DNA of 28,567 bases from Bacillota bacterium (GCA_029239575.1 JARBUP010000003.1:1-28567); one strand, 5' to 3'; shown: positions 15,285 to 24,601, numbered from the stretch's first letter. Numbers and translations are program-made. The notes: generated by a model not told the origin, from the letters alone.

Positions 15285-15296
15285 GGTTAGGGCATC

Positions 15297-16415
15297 TTAA
15301 TTTCGATATGTATTTGAATATCTTGATATATTTAAAAGTATTCCCATTGAAAACAATAAAAACATTAAGGATGATCCTCCTGCGCTTATAAACGGAAGAG
15401 CTCTTCCTGTAGGCGGCATTGATGATGTAGCTACAGCAATATGTATTGCAAATTGAACTAATACTAACGTTGTTATTCCAAGAGCGGTCATACTTCCATA
15501 AATATCTTCTGTATTCATGGCAATTCTTAAACCTCTCCAAGCAAAAACAATAAATAAAAGCATTATTAAAACACAACCAATGAATCCTAATTCTTCACCT
15601 ATAATGGAAAAAATAAAATCATTGTATGGTTCAGGTAAATAAAAAAATTTCTGTCTGCTTTTTCCAATCCCCATACCAAATAAACCACCAGTTCCTAATG
15701 CATATAAAGATTGTACTATTTGCCATCCTTCATCTTGCATATATTTAAATGGATCAAAGAATACTATTACCCTGCTTATTCTATATGGTTGAGCAGCAAT
15801 AAGTACCACAACACCACTTATACCTGCTAAAATTAACATGATTATATGCTTAATTTTAGCTCCAGCACAAAAGTACATAACAAACAAAGTTCCACCTAAT
15901 ATAATAGCTGTACTTAAATCGTCCTGAATAGCTATTAAACCGCAAAATAAACCTATACCAAGCATGGATTTTACAAAACCTAATTTAAATTCAGTCATAT
16001 GTTTTCTGTTTTTGTCAAAAAAATCTGCCATACATAAAACTCCGCCGATTTTTATTATCTCTGAGGGCTGAAAATTTATGCCAGCTATGTTAATCCATCT
16101 TTGTGCTCCATTAGAAGCAATTCCCATTATACCGGTTAAAATAGCAAAGAATACACATGTAATCAAAATGGGTTTTGTAAATTTAGCATAAATTTTATAA
16201 TTGATTTTACTTAAAAAAATCATGCCTATAATTCCACCTACTGCTGCAATTACTTGTTTTCTTAAAAAATAAAATGGATCTTTATTAAATTTATAATATC
16301 CGTCCGGGTAGCTTGAACTATATACCATTAAGAATCCGAAGAGTACTAAAAGTATAATTACAAAGACTAAAACCCAGTCAACTGTTTTTTTAATCTTTCT
16401 TTGAGTTTCCTCCAT
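15297..16415 (-). CDS. ftsW: Septal peptidoglycan polymerase FtsW (SEDS family)
   Basis: A 372-aa membrane protein with about ten helices that polymerises lipid II with a partner class B PBP. It has the SEDS hallmarks GAQRWINIAGINFQPSE, a DDLSTA segment, the loop LPEPYNDFIFSIIGEELG (containing the presumed catalytic Asp) and late PTGRALPFISAGGSS. The start MEETQ (ATG 16413-16415) was chosen for its SD AAGGAAAGGG; an upstream extension of the frame runs into murD. The gene overlaps the murD end by 26 nt, implying coupled translation. Position between murD and murG argues for FtsW rather than RodA or SpoVE, though SpoVE-like paralogues are very similar. Confidence 0.93.
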   Translation of the reverse strand: MEETQRKIKKTVDWVLVFVIILLVLFGFLMVYSSSYPDGYYKFNKDPFYFLRKQVIAAVGGIIGMIFLSKINYKIYAKFTKPILITCVFFAILTGIMGIASNGAQRWINIAGINFQPSEIIKIGGVLCMADFFDKNRKHMTEFKLGFVKSMLGIGLFCGLIAIQDDLSTAIILGGTLFVMYFCAGAKIKHIIMLILAGISGVVVLIAAQPYRISRVIVFFDPFKYMQDEGWQIVQSLYALGTGGLFGMGIGKSRQKFFYLPEPYNDFIFSIIGEELGFIGCVLIMLLFIVFAWRGLRIAMNTEDIYGSMTALGITTLVLVQFAIHIAVATSSMPPTGRALPFISAGGSSLMFLLFSMGILLNISRYSNTYRN

Positions 16416-17763
16416 AATATTTAACCCTTTCCTTGAAATCCCTGCCTCTAACTTCATAGTTAGCATACATTCCCCAGCTTGCACACGCAGGTGAAAGAAC
16501 TACATTATCTTTATTAACACTTAATTCAAAACATTTTTTAACAGCTTCATCCATATTTTGAACTTTATATATATTTGTAAATCCATATTGCCTAGCACAA
16601 CTTTCTATTTTATCCGCTGTTTGACCTAAAAGTACTAATGCTTTTACTTTACCATCAAAGCATTTAATGAAATCATCATAATCAGATTGTTTATCATAAC
16701 CACCAGCTATTAAAATTATTGGTTTTTCAATTCCCTGTACAGCTTTTATTGAAGCATCAACATTTGTACCTTTAGAATCATTATAAAATTTAACTCCATT
16801 ATATTCTCCACAAAATTCTAAACGGTGCTCCACACCTTTAAAATTTTTAAGAACTGATGCAATTATTTCTTTGTTAATTTTAAGAGCTATACAAGCGCCA
16901 GTTGCTGCCATGGCATTTTCTATATTATGCTTTCCTGGAATAAATATATCATTTAAATTTATTATAAATTCTTCATCGGATGAGTTTGTTGCCTTATAAT
17001 ACATTTTATCGTCTTTAGCATATATTCCTTGTTGTAAAATTCTTTCCGAGCTAAAAAATATTTTATTAGCTTTAATCTTGTTGCTATAATTTCTAATGAT
17101 TTCATCTTCATAATTAAGTATTGCATAATCATCTTCATTTTGGTTTATAACATTTTTAAATTTAGCTTCAATATAATTTTCATAAGTGTGATGAAAATCC
17201 ATGTGGTCAGGTGTTATATTTGTTAAAATACTTATATGGGGTTTAAATTCATAAGTTCCTGCTAATTGAAAACTACTTGTTTCTGCTACTAAAATGCAAT
17301 CTTTATCTGCATTCAAACTATCATTAAAAATTCCAAAACCAATATTTCCTGTTAATTTATAATTTTTTCCACTTTCTTTTACTATTTCACCAATCAACGT
17401 AGTAGTTGTTGTTTTACCATTTGTACCAGTTATAGATACAATTGTTGCTTTTGTAATTAAATATGCTGCTTCAAGATCAGATATTACTTTTATATTATGT
17501 TTTAATGCATTTTCAATAACTGGTATTTCGTATTTTATACCAGGACTTTTTATCGCTATATCAAAGTTTTCTATATTGAAATTATCAGTTTCTAAATAAT
17601 ATGTTGCTTTAATACCTTCAAGTTCTTTTAAACTTTCTGATAATTTTTCTTTTGAAGAGCTATCATACACAGATATTTCTGCTCCAAGGCTATTTAATCC
17701 TTTAACGCATGCAACTCCAGATATTCCAAGTCCAATTACAAGTACTTTTTTATTTTTAAACAT
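16390..17763 (-). CDS. murD: UDP-N-acetylmuramoyl-L-alanine--D-glutamate ligase MurD
   Basis: A 457-aa cytoplasmic ATP-dependent ligase that adds D-Glu to UDP-MurNAc-L-Ala. It has an N-terminal Rossmann-like domain (VLVIGLGISGVACVKGL), the ATP loop GTNGKTTTT (113-121), the central motif LTNITPDHMDFH and the C-terminal domain with HRLEFCGEYNGVKFYNDSKGTN and SPACASWGMY. SD AGAAAGAGG. The gene follows mraY by 40 nt. Its end contains the ribosome binding site and start of ftsW. Confidence 0.97.
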   Translation of the reverse strand: MFKNKKVLVIGLGISGVACVKGLNSLGAEISVYDSSSKEKLSESLKELEGIKATYYLETDNFNIENFDIAIKSPGIKYEIPVIENALKHNIKVISDLEAAYLITKATIVSITGTNGKTTTTTLIGEIVKESGKNYKLTGNIGFGIFNDSLNADKDCILVAETSSFQLAGTYEFKPHISILTNITPDHMDFHHTYENYIEAKFKNVINQNEDDYAILNYEDEIIRNYSNKIKANKIFFSSERILQQGIYAKDDKMYYKATNSSDEEFIINLNDIFIPGKHNIENAMAATGACIALKINKEIIASVLKNFKGVEHRLEFCGEYNGVKFYNDSKGTNVDASIKAVQGIEKPIILIAGGYDKQSDYDDFIKCFDGKVKALVLLGQTADKIESCARQYGFTNIYKVQNMDEAVKKCFELSVNKDNVVLSPACASWGMYANYEVRGRDFKERVKYYGGNSKKD

Positions 17764-17803
17764 GATAAACCTCTTTCTTAACTACTTACTTAATTTTATG
17801 TTC

Positions 17804-18778
17804 TTATATTGAATAAATTCCTATAAATGCTAATATTAGTGTAACAATCCAGAATACCCCAACAACTTTTGTTTCTTTCCATCCACACATTTCAAAATGA
17901 TGATGAAGAGGAGCCATTTTAAATATTCTTTTTTTAGTTTTCTTAAAATATGTTACTTGAATTATTACCGACAAAGCTTCTGCCAAATAAATTCCACCAA
18001 TAAATGGAATAACTAAAATTAAATTTGTTATTACTGCTACTGCTGCAACTGCACCACCGAGAGCCAATGAACCAGTATCACCCATAAAAACTTTAGCAGG
18101 ATGTGCATTATGTTTTAAAAAACCAAGACATGAACCAGATACTGCTGCACAAGTGATAGCAACTCCTTCATACATTCCATTTAAAGAAATTAAACTATTA
18201 GCTATTAAGCTAAACGCAGCCATAACAATTAATGTTACTCCAGTATTTAATCCATCAAGTCCATCAGTTAAATTTACTGCATTTACAATTCCTATTATTA
18301 TAAAAACTACAAAAGGAATATACAAAAATCCTAAATCTAAATAATAAGATGTAAATGGTATTATTAATTTTGTTCCATATATACTAAATTTTTGTCCGTA
18401 TACTGCTAATAAAACAGAAAATATTAATTGACCTATTATTTTTTGATATGCTTTTAATCCTAAATTTCTTTTTAAAACAACTTTTATATAATCATCAATA
18501 AAACCTATTAGTCCAAATCCTAAGATGAAAAATATTATAACAAATACTTCTTTTGTATAATAAGTACTTGTTAAAAGAGATATTAAAATTGATAATATAA
18601 TTATTATACCACCCATAGTCGGAGTACCTGATTTGCTTAAATGTGACTTAGGTCCTTCCTCTCTGATGCTTTGTCCTACTTTCAATTTTCTTAACACTGG
18701 GATAACTACTGGTCCTAAAAATATGGATATTAAAAAGGACACTGCAATTACCCAAATAATTTTTTCATTTCCCTGCAT
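17804..18778 (-). CDS. mraY: Phospho-MurNAc-pentapeptide transferase MraY
   Basis: A 324-aa polytopic membrane enzyme that joins phospho-MurNAc-pentapeptide to undecaprenyl phosphate, forming lipid I. It has about ten hydrophobic helices. Catalytic and metal-binding motifs are FIDDYIKV (D95, D96), NLTDGLDGL (D172, D175) and the late LHHHFEMCGW. Early KSHLSKSGTPTMGG is typical. SD AAGGAGAATAAG. Here mraY directly follows murE, with no murF between them. Confidence 0.97.
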   Translation of the reverse strand: MQGNEKIIWVIAVSFLISIFLGPVVIPVLRKLKVGQSIREEGPKSHLSKSGTPTMGGIIIILSILISLLTSTYYTKEVFVIIFFILGFGLIGFIDDYIKVVLKRNLGLKAYQKIIGQLIFSVLLAVYGQKFSIYGTKLIIPFTSYYLDLGFLYIPFVVFIIIGIVNAVNLTDGLDGLNTGVTLIVMAAFSLIANSLISLNGMYEGVAITCAAVSGSCLGFLKHNAHPAKVFMGDTGSLALGGAVAAVAVITNLILVIPFIGGIYLAEALSVIIQVTYFKKTKKRIFKMAPLHHHFEMCGWKETKVVGVFWIVTLILAFIGIYSI

Positions 18779-18802
18779 CTTATTCTCCTTAAATTTACTA
18801 CC

Positions 18803-20299
18803 TTAATCATGTAAAGTTACTGCTAAACCACGTTTAAGTTCAACTTGCTTTATAGCTCTTTTAGCAATAGTTATTTCATCATAAGGAATTTTTTCAATAC
18901 CCATATCCTGATATGGTTCAGTTGATTTTCCAGCCAATAAAATTACATCATTTTTTTGTGAGTTATCTATTGCATAATAAATTGCTTCATCACGCTCTAT
19001 AATTATTTTATATTCGCCACTATATTTTTCTACGCCTACTGCTATTTCCTTACAAATGTCATATGGATTTTCAAATCTTGGATTATCCGATGTTAAAATA
19101 CTAAGATCGCAATACTTTCCAGATATTTCTCCCATAGGAGCACGCCTTGAAATATCTCTTTCTCCACCAGCACCAAACATTACAATTTTTCGACCAATTG
19201 CAAATTCATTTATAGTATCCATTACTTTTTGTAGTCCATCAGGTGTGTGAGCAAAATCACAAATTATAATACAATCAAGATTATTTTCAAGCATTTGAAA
19301 TCTACCTTTTACACCTTTTATTTTTCCAAGTGCAAAAATAATATTATCTAAATCAACTCCAAGTACATAAGCTGCACCCAATGCTCCAAGTGAGTTTAAT
19401 ACACTGAATTTTCCAGGAGTGTTTACATGCATTTTTTTAACAACACCTAATACATTTAAATCAAAACTTGTTCCTTTCATAGTAGTAACAAGATTTGAAG
19501 CTTTAATGTCTGCTTGATTATCTATTCCTACTGAAAGGGCATTTATATTTTCTTGCTTTAATTCTTTATAAAGCCTTTTTCCATAAGGATCATCAACATT
19601 AATAATGTTATTTTTCTTAGTTAAATAAAACAATTTTTTCTTTGCTTGATAATAATTTTCCATTGTTTTATGAAAATCTAAATGGTCCCTTGTTAAATTA
19701 GTAAAAATTCCAACATCTATTGTTAAATTATCAACTCTATTTAATTCAAGAGCATGGGATGAAACTTCCATAAAGCAATGCTGAACTGATTTTTCTATCA
19801 TTTCTTTTAAAAAGAATTGAATATCAGCTGATTCAGGAGTAGTGTTGTCTATTTTTATTTTTTCATTGTCAACTAATACTCCCATGGTACCTATTACACC
19901 GGTTTTCTCTTTTAAAAGTTCAAATATTCCTTTTAATAAATATGTTGTGCTTGTTTTTCCGTTAGTTCCTGTTATTCCAGTTAAGCTTAATTTTTCTGAT
20001 GGATGGTCATATATAACACTGGCTACTTGAGCCATTATTTCTCTAGGATTTTTTGCAACTATAAAGCTGCTTTTGTTTTTTACATCATCAGGTATGTTAT
20101 CACATAGCACTGCTGAAGCACCATTTTGTAAAGCATTATTTATGAATTTATGTCCATCAGAAGTAAAACCATGTATTGCAACAAAAATATCTCCTGATTT
20201 TGCTTTTCTTGAATCATTTGTTATTCCTGTTATATTTATACTATCATCGCCTTCAAAATTTATATAATTAACTTGGCTTAGTAATTCTTTTATATTCAT
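18803..20299 (-). CDS. murE: UDP-MurNAc-tripeptide synthetase MurE, meso-DAP type
   Basis: A 498-aa cytoplasmic ligase adding the third residue of the stem peptide. It has the N-terminal domain with DSRKAKSGDIFVAI, ATP loop GTNGKTST (111-118), DHLDFH, a conserved YYQAK lysine near 220 (carbamylated in the family), and in domain 3 the specificity motif DNPR (405-408). In known enzymes DNPR selects meso-diaminopimelate, while lysine-adding enzymes differ at this site. It is probably the first gene of its own transcript, after the terminator at 20490-20528 and the promoter at 20373-20401. Confidence 0.97.
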   Translation of the reverse strand: MNIKELLSQVNYINFEGDDSINITGITNDSRKAKSGDIFVAIHGFTSDGHKFINNALQNGASAVLCDNIPDDVKNKSSFIVAKNPREIMAQVASVIYDHPSEKLSLTGITGTNGKTSTTYLLKGIFELLKEKTGVIGTMGVLVDNEKIKIDNTTPESADIQFFLKEMIEKSVQHCFMEVSSHALELNRVDNLTIDVGIFTNLTRDHLDFHKTMENYYQAKKKLFYLTKKNNIINVDDPYGKRLYKELKQENINALSVGIDNQADIKASNLVTTMKGTSFDLNVLGVVKKMHVNTPGKFSVLNSLGALGAAYVLGVDLDNIIFALGKIKGVKGRFQMLENNLDCIIICDFAHTPDGLQKVMDTINEFAIGRKIVMFGAGGERDISRRAPMGEISGKYCDLSILTSDNPRFENPYDICKEIAVGVEKYSGEYKIIIERDEAIYYAIDNSQKNDVILLAGKSTEPYQDMGIEKIPYDEITIAKRAIKQVELKRGLAVTLHD

Positions 20300-20372
20300 A
20301 ACATGCTCCCTTTACATTTTTTAATTACAATATTATTATTAAAAAAACTTAATTTTTAAAATCAACAAATTA

Positions 20373-20401
20373 ATTCTATCACATTTAATATTCAACTTCA
20401 A
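20373..20401 (-). promoter_or_regulatory. Candidate promoter of the murE-mraY-murD-ftsW operon
   Basis: On the minus strand TTGAAG (20396-20401) and TAGAAT (20373-20378) are 17 nt apart, matching 4/6 and 5/6 of the sigma-A consensus. It lies in the 231-nt AT-rich spacer after a terminator. The leader would be about 65 nt. Confidence 0.6.
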
Positions 20402-20489
20402 TTAAGAATTTAAATTTTAGTATTTATAGTAAGTTGAATATTTCTAATTAAATTATAATTACATTACTATAAATTTTTACACTAAAGAA

Positions 20490-20528
20490 AAACAGAACGC
20501 AGCGCACTTTAGTGCATGCGTTCTGTTT
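20490..20528 (-). terminator. Terminator after the SpoVD-type PBP gene
   Basis: A 12-bp stem (AAACAGAACGCA with TGCGTTCTGTTT) and an inner 4-bp stem GCAC/GTGC begin just after the stop codon. The minus strand continues with TTTCTTT. It splits the dcw cluster into an upstream (mraZ to PBP) and a downstream (murE onward) transcript. Confidence 0.75.
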
Positions 20529-20530
20529 GA

Positions 20531-22732
20531 TTATTTTAGTATCATAGTAACAACAGATCCCTTAACTACCTTTTCTCCTGCTTTAGGGAATTGGGACTTA
20601 ACTAAAGTATTTTCATCGACTTCTACTGTAATGTTGCTTTCTAATCCTACCCTTATTAATTTATCAGTTGCTTCTTTAACTGTTAAACCTAATATTTCAG
20701 GAACAGTCACTGTTTGAGCCGCAACTTTACCTAATTCTTCTTCTGTATAAACTGGTTCAACATCATAATATTTCATAATATTTTCTAATAAATCTGCTGC
20801 TACAGGTCCAGCTACAATACTTCCATATGACCCTATTGTTTTATCAGGTTCATCAACCATTACTAATACAACAGCTTTTGGATCATCTACTGGAGCTACA
20901 CCAACAAATGAAGATATATATTTTCCTTCAACATAACGTCCATCAATAACTTTTTGAGCAGTACCTGATTTACCACCAATTCTATAACCTGCTCTATATG
21001 CTTGTTTAGTACCAGCTTCTGCCGAATCTTTCATTATTTGAAGCATTTTTTGTGATGTATCTTTTGATATAACATTTCTTCTTATAATTGTATCAAAATG
21101 TTTAACTACATTTCCATTTTCATCTATTAATTCTTTAACTATTTTTGGCTCTAACAAATCTCCACCATTAGCTATTGCAGATACAGCAGTTACTAATTGA
21201 ATAGGTGTTACTGCAACACCTTGACCAAAAGCTTGCGTAACTACGTCAACATCTTTCATATTTGCTGGTTCTTTAATTAAACCTAAAGCTTCACCATTTA
21301 AATCAATACCTGTTTTTTCTTCAAATCCAAATGATTTAACATATTTATAAAATATATCTTTTCCAATATCTAAACCCATTTGAGCTAATGCATCATTACA
21401 TGAATTCTGTATTGCTTCTGATAAAGTCTGTTCTCCATGTGGTCGGTAATATCTCCAACATTTAATTCTTTCACCTTTAATTTGCCTTACAAATCCATCG
21501 CAAAAATATGTTGATTCAAGAGTAGCTTTATTTTCTTCTAATGCAACTGCAGTAGTTATTAATTTAAAAGTAGAACCTGGTTCATAAATATCATTTACTG
21601 CAGGATTTCGCCACATATCAAACCATGCTTCTTGTAAACTTTTATCATCTAAAGTTTCCCATTCCTTTTTTACTGTTTCATCAATAGGAATTTTAGGATC
21701 ATTAGGATCATAATCGGGCTTAGAAGTCATAGCAAGCACATCCCCAGTTTTGGGATCCATAACTATTATTGTAGCACGTTTAGCTTTATAATCATTTTTA
21801 ACTTTTTCTGCTGCAGATTCTGCATAATGCTGTATAACTTCATCTATGGTTAATACAACACCATCACCATCTTCAGAGTCATAATATTCGTTATATCCAA
21901 AAGGTAGCTCTCTACCATTTGCATCTGTGTTTACAACCATTCTTCCAGGTACACCTGTTAAATATTCATTAAATGTTGCTTCAATACCGTATAAGCCGTT
22001 TTGATCCACATTAGTAAAGCCTAAAATATGTGGAGCAAAATTTCCGTAAGGATATACTCTTTTATTATCTTCTATAACATTTATACCGCTTAATTCTTGT
22101 TCTCTAATTTTCTCTGCTTGTTCGTCAGTTACCCATTTTTTCAAAACAATATATGAATAATTAGACGTTATTTTTTCTAGAACTTCATCATATTCCATTT
22201 CCAAAATAGATGATAAAATTTCAGCAGTTTCTTCTGGAGTTTTATTGTTAGTAGGAATTTCATCCATAACTTCAACTGCTTCTTGGTTTTCTTCACTTAC
22301 ATCTGTTTTATCATCCGCTAATTTTCCATTTAACGATTTTAATAATGATGTCAGCTTGTTTTCATCTTCAGGTTTACTTGTTGCAACATCAACTTCTAAA
22401 GTTTCTGAAGATTCAGAATTTTCTGATGTTGAGTTAGATTTTTTAGCACCTTTTTTTACATCAGCCGGAAAACATGTTACAGTGTTAGAGTTAACACTTA
22501 CAGCAAGTTTTTTTCCTCTCGCATCATATATTGTTCCGCGCTTAGCACTAATAGTAATATCTCTCGCCCAGTTTTCCATGGCAGCTTTTTTATACTCCTC
22601 TCCTTTTATGAGTTGAATATATCCAAGCCTAATAATTAAAGCAATTGTTCCTAAAAAAAAGCAGAGTAAAAATACCAACATCCTCTTTTTATTTAGAAGG
22701 TTAGTACTTCCTCTCTTGCTATTTCTTTTCAT
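20531..22732 (-). CDS. spoVD: Class B penicillin-binding protein with PASTA domain (SpoVD/FtsI type)
   Basis: A 733-aa membrane-anchored transpeptidase that cross-links septal (division or spore) peptidoglycan. It has a cytoplasmic tail, a helix at about 18-38, and a dimerisation domain starting RGTIYDARG. The transpeptidase domain has S387-T-F-K390 (active serine), S444-C-N446 and K588-S-G-T. One PASTA domain (about 672-733) ends the protein. Residues about 92-166 are an extra acidic Ser/Glu/Asp-rich, low-complexity segment. Position after ftsL fits the division PBP; the single PASTA domain fits SpoVD. Which role it has, or both, cannot be decided. SD GGGGG, 13 nt after ftsL. Confidence 0.88.
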   Translation of the reverse strand: MKRNSKRGSTNLLNKKRMLVFLLCFFLGTIALIIRLGYIQLIKGEEYKKAAMENWARDITISAKRGTIYDARGKKLAVSVNSNTVTCFPADVKKGAKKSNSTSENSESSETLEVDVATSKPEDENKLTSLLKSLNGKLADDKTDVSEENQEAVEVMDEIPTNNKTPEETAEILSSILEMEYDEVLEKITSNYSYIVLKKWVTDEQAEKIREQELSGINVIEDNKRVYPYGNFAPHILGFTNVDQNGLYGIEATFNEYLTGVPGRMVVNTDANGRELPFGYNEYYDSEDGDGVVLTIDEVIQHYAESAAEKVKNDYKAKRATIIVMDPKTGDVLAMTSKPDYDPNDPKIPIDETVKKEWETLDDKSLQEAWFDMWRNPAVNDIYEPGSTFKLITTAVALEENKATLESTYFCDGFVRQIKGERIKCWRYYRPHGEQTLSEAIQNSCNDALAQMGLDIGKDIFYKYVKSFGFEEKTGIDLNGEALGLIKEPANMKDVDVVTQAFGQGVAVTPIQLVTAVSAIANGGDLLEPKIVKELIDENGNVVKHFDTIIRRNVISKDTSQKMLQIMKDSAEAGTKQAYRAGYRIGGKSGTAQKVIDGRYVEGKYISSFVGVAPVDDPKAVVLVMVDEPDKTIGSYGSIVAGPVAADLLENIMKYYDVEPVYTEEELGKVAAQTVTVPEILGLTVKEATDKLIRVGLESNITVEVDENTLVKSQFPKAGEKVVKGSVVTMILK

Positions 22733-22745
22733 ATAGTTTCCCCCT

Positions 22746-23216
22746 TTACTGAATAAAACCTATTACCTTATCAATAAATCCATAAAGCATATTATCTTTT
22801 GTAGGTACATTTGATTCTTCTTCAGTAACGCCTGAACCTGCATATGCAAAGTCCAAAAAAACTGTTTGTTTTCTTGTAGGATAATTCATTCCAAGATAAG
22901 ATTTTGCAACTTCTTCAATTTTGTTAGTATTTTTTATGCTCTCTAAAGAAATGTTGTATTTATCTAAATCATTGTTTAATTCAGCAATTTGTTCATTTAA
23001 TGAACTTAATTCCATTTGTTTATCAGTTATTGTAGCATAATTATAAACTAATAAAATGCCTAAAACAAATGTTGCTCCAATTTTTGCAGAATTTTTAAAG
23101 CTGTCTACAAATATTTTATTTTTCTTCTTTGTTTTTATGCTAACTTTTTTCTTTGGTTGTTCTAAAGTTTCATATCCATATTCGTATTCAAATGCTTCTT
23201 TTCTTAACGCTGACAT
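22746..23216 (-). CDS. ftsL: Cell division protein FtsL
   Basis: A 156-aa bitopic protein with a basic cytoplasmic segment (KKKVSIKTKKKNK, 22-34), one helix (about 43-62), an extracellular leucine-zipper coiled coil (about 66-102) and the family-like segment EEVAKSYLGMNYPTRKQTVFLDF. The tail of about 30 residues after that is longer than in most FtsL proteins, with acidic and hydrophobic parts (GFIDKVIGFIQ). It scaffolds FtsW and the PBP together with FtsQ. The gene starts 6 nt after rsmH and before the PBP gene, the classic ftsL position; sequence alone is weak because the family is poorly conserved. Confidence 0.85.
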   Translation of the reverse strand: MSALRKEAFEYEYGYETLEQPKKKVSIKTKKKNKIFVDSFKNSAKIGATFVLGILLVYNYATITDKQMELSSLNEQIAELNNDLDKYNISLESIKNTNKIEEVAKSYLGMNYPTRKQTVFLDFAYAGSGVTEEESNVPTKDNMLYGFIDKVIGFIQ

Positions 23217-23222
23217 AGAATT

Positions 23223-24152
23223 TTACATCCTTTCTCCTATTCTAAGTTTTGCACTGTGTGCTCTGTGATTTTCTTCTAATTCTTCTGATGATGGTGTCAT
23301 TGGTTTTCTTGTGATTATTTTTAATTTACGTCTGTGATCACACATGCACTTAGGAAATTCTGGTGGGCATATGCAGTCTTTATTTAAATCAACAAAAGCA
23401 TTTTTTATTATTCTATCCTCTAAAGAATGGAATGTTATTACACAAATTCTTCCACCTTCACTTAAACAATCAACAGCATCCTTCAATGCATTTTCGAGAA
23501 TTTCAAGTTCTTTATTAACTTCAATCCTTATAGCTTGAAAAGTTCTCTTTGCAGGATGACCACCTTCTTGCCTAACTTGTTTTGGAATAGCTTTTTTTAT
23601 GATGGTAACTAATTGTCCTGTTGTTTCAATAAATTCTTTTTCTCTTTCTTCAACAATAAATTTTGCTATTCTTGATGCCCATCTTTCTTCGCCGTAATCT
23701 CTAAGAATTCTCACAAGTTCTGATTCTTCATAACCATTTACAATATGTCTTGCAGTAGTAGTTTGGTTTTTATCCATTCTCATATCCAAAGGCATATCAT
23801 TATTATAACTAAAACCTCTTTCAGGAATGTCTAATTGAAATGATGAAACACCAAGGTCAAATAATATTCCGTCTATTTTTTCTATATTTAAATTTTCCAG
23901 TACATTTTTTATATTATAAAAATTGCTTTTTACTGGTATAAAATTACTAAATTCCTTTAATTTTTCAGATGCTCTATTTATAGCATAATCATCCTGGTCA
24001 ATGCCTATTACTTTCCCCAAAGTAACTTTTTTTAGGATTTCATAAGTATGTCCACCCCCGCCTAAAGTTGCATCGACATAAATACCATCAGGCCGAATAT
24101 TAAGCCCTTCAATTGATTCATTAAGTAAAACCGATTTATGTTTGTAATCCAT
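23223..24152 (-). CDS. rsmH: 16S rRNA m4C1402 methyltransferase RsmH (MraW)
   Basis: A 309-aa SAM-dependent enzyme that N4-methylates C1402 in the 16S rRNA decoding site. It has the SAM motif DATLGGGGHTYEIL, GIDQDDYAI, the segment GILFDLGVSSFQLD and the MDKNQ loop. Late conserved parts are GGRICVITFHSLEDRIIK and the C-terminal NHRAHSAKLRIGER. A CICPPEFPKCMC cysteine cluster near 255-270 is typical. SD AAGGAGG overlaps the mraZ stop, 11 nt apart, so the two are co-translated. Confidence 0.97.
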   Translation of the reverse strand: MDYKHKSVLLNESIEGLNIRPDGIYVDATLGGGGHTYEILKKVTLGKVIGIDQDDYAINRASEKLKEFSNFIPVKSNFYNIKNVLENLNIEKIDGILFDLGVSSFQLDIPERGFSYNNDMPLDMRMDKNQTTTARHIVNGYEESELVRILRDYGEERWASRIAKFIVEEREKEFIETTGQLVTIIKKAIPKQVRQEGGHPAKRTFQAIRIEVNKELEILENALKDAVDCLSEGGRICVITFHSLEDRIIKNAFVDLNKDCICPPEFPKCMCDHRRKLKIITRKPMTPSSEELEENHRAHSAKLRIGERM

Positions 24153-24163
24153 GTCATTCCTCC

Positions 24164-24601
24164 TTATAATCCTATCCCCAATTCTGACATTTTTTCTGAT
24201 ATCAAGTCAAAGTCATATTCTTCATTATTTGAATATTCATTCCAACTTTCTTTGTTCCAAATTTCAATTCTATCTATAACCCCAATTATAGTAGCTTCGT
24301 TTTTTAATCCACTAAATTCTCTGAGTGTAGGTGGAATTAATATTCTACCCTGTTTATCAAAACTACATTCAGAAAATCCGGAAATAAATTGTCTTAGAAA
24401 AAATCTTTCTTGCTTGTTGAAAGTAGATAGGTTTCTTAGTTTACCAACAAATTCCGCCCATGTTTCAATAGGATAAACGAATAAACATTTATCCAAACCT
24501 TTACCTATGTAGAACGTTTCCCCAAGCTCTTCTCTTAATTTGGAAGGTATGATTACTCTTCCCTTTTCATCAAATGAATGATTGTATTCACCAGTAAACA
24601 T
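24164..24601 (-). CDS. mraZ: Transcriptional regulator MraZ
   Basis: A 145-aa protein with two SpoVT/AbrB-like halves, each with the family DxxxR motif: DEKGR at 11-15 and DKQGR at 82-86, followed by VIIPSKLRE and ILIPPTLRE. MraZ forms ring-shaped oligomers that bind repeated GGGT-type boxes in its own promoter and usually repress the dcw operon. Two GGGT elements 20 nt apart lie just upstream here (24618-24621 and 24638-24641). First gene of the dcw cluster, SD AGGTGG. Confidence 0.95.
   Translation of the reverse strand: MFTGEYNHSFDEKGRVIIPSKLREELGETFYIGKGLDKCLFVYPIETWAEFVGKLRNLSTFNKQERFFLRQFISGFSECSFDKQGRILIPPTLREFSGLKNEATIIGVIDRIEIWNKESWNEYSNNEEYDFDLISEKMSELGIGL

Noticed and set aside
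15253..15576. A 107-codon minus-strand frame starting in ftsW and entering the repeat gap
   Set aside because: It overlaps the end of ftsW in another frame, has no ribosome binding site and is Tyr/Cys/Ser-rich with no recognisable motif.
22245..22616. A 123-codon open frame opposite the PBP gene
   Set aside because: It is antisense to coding DNA, has no ribosome site, and is open mainly because the opposite strand is Ser/Glu-rich.
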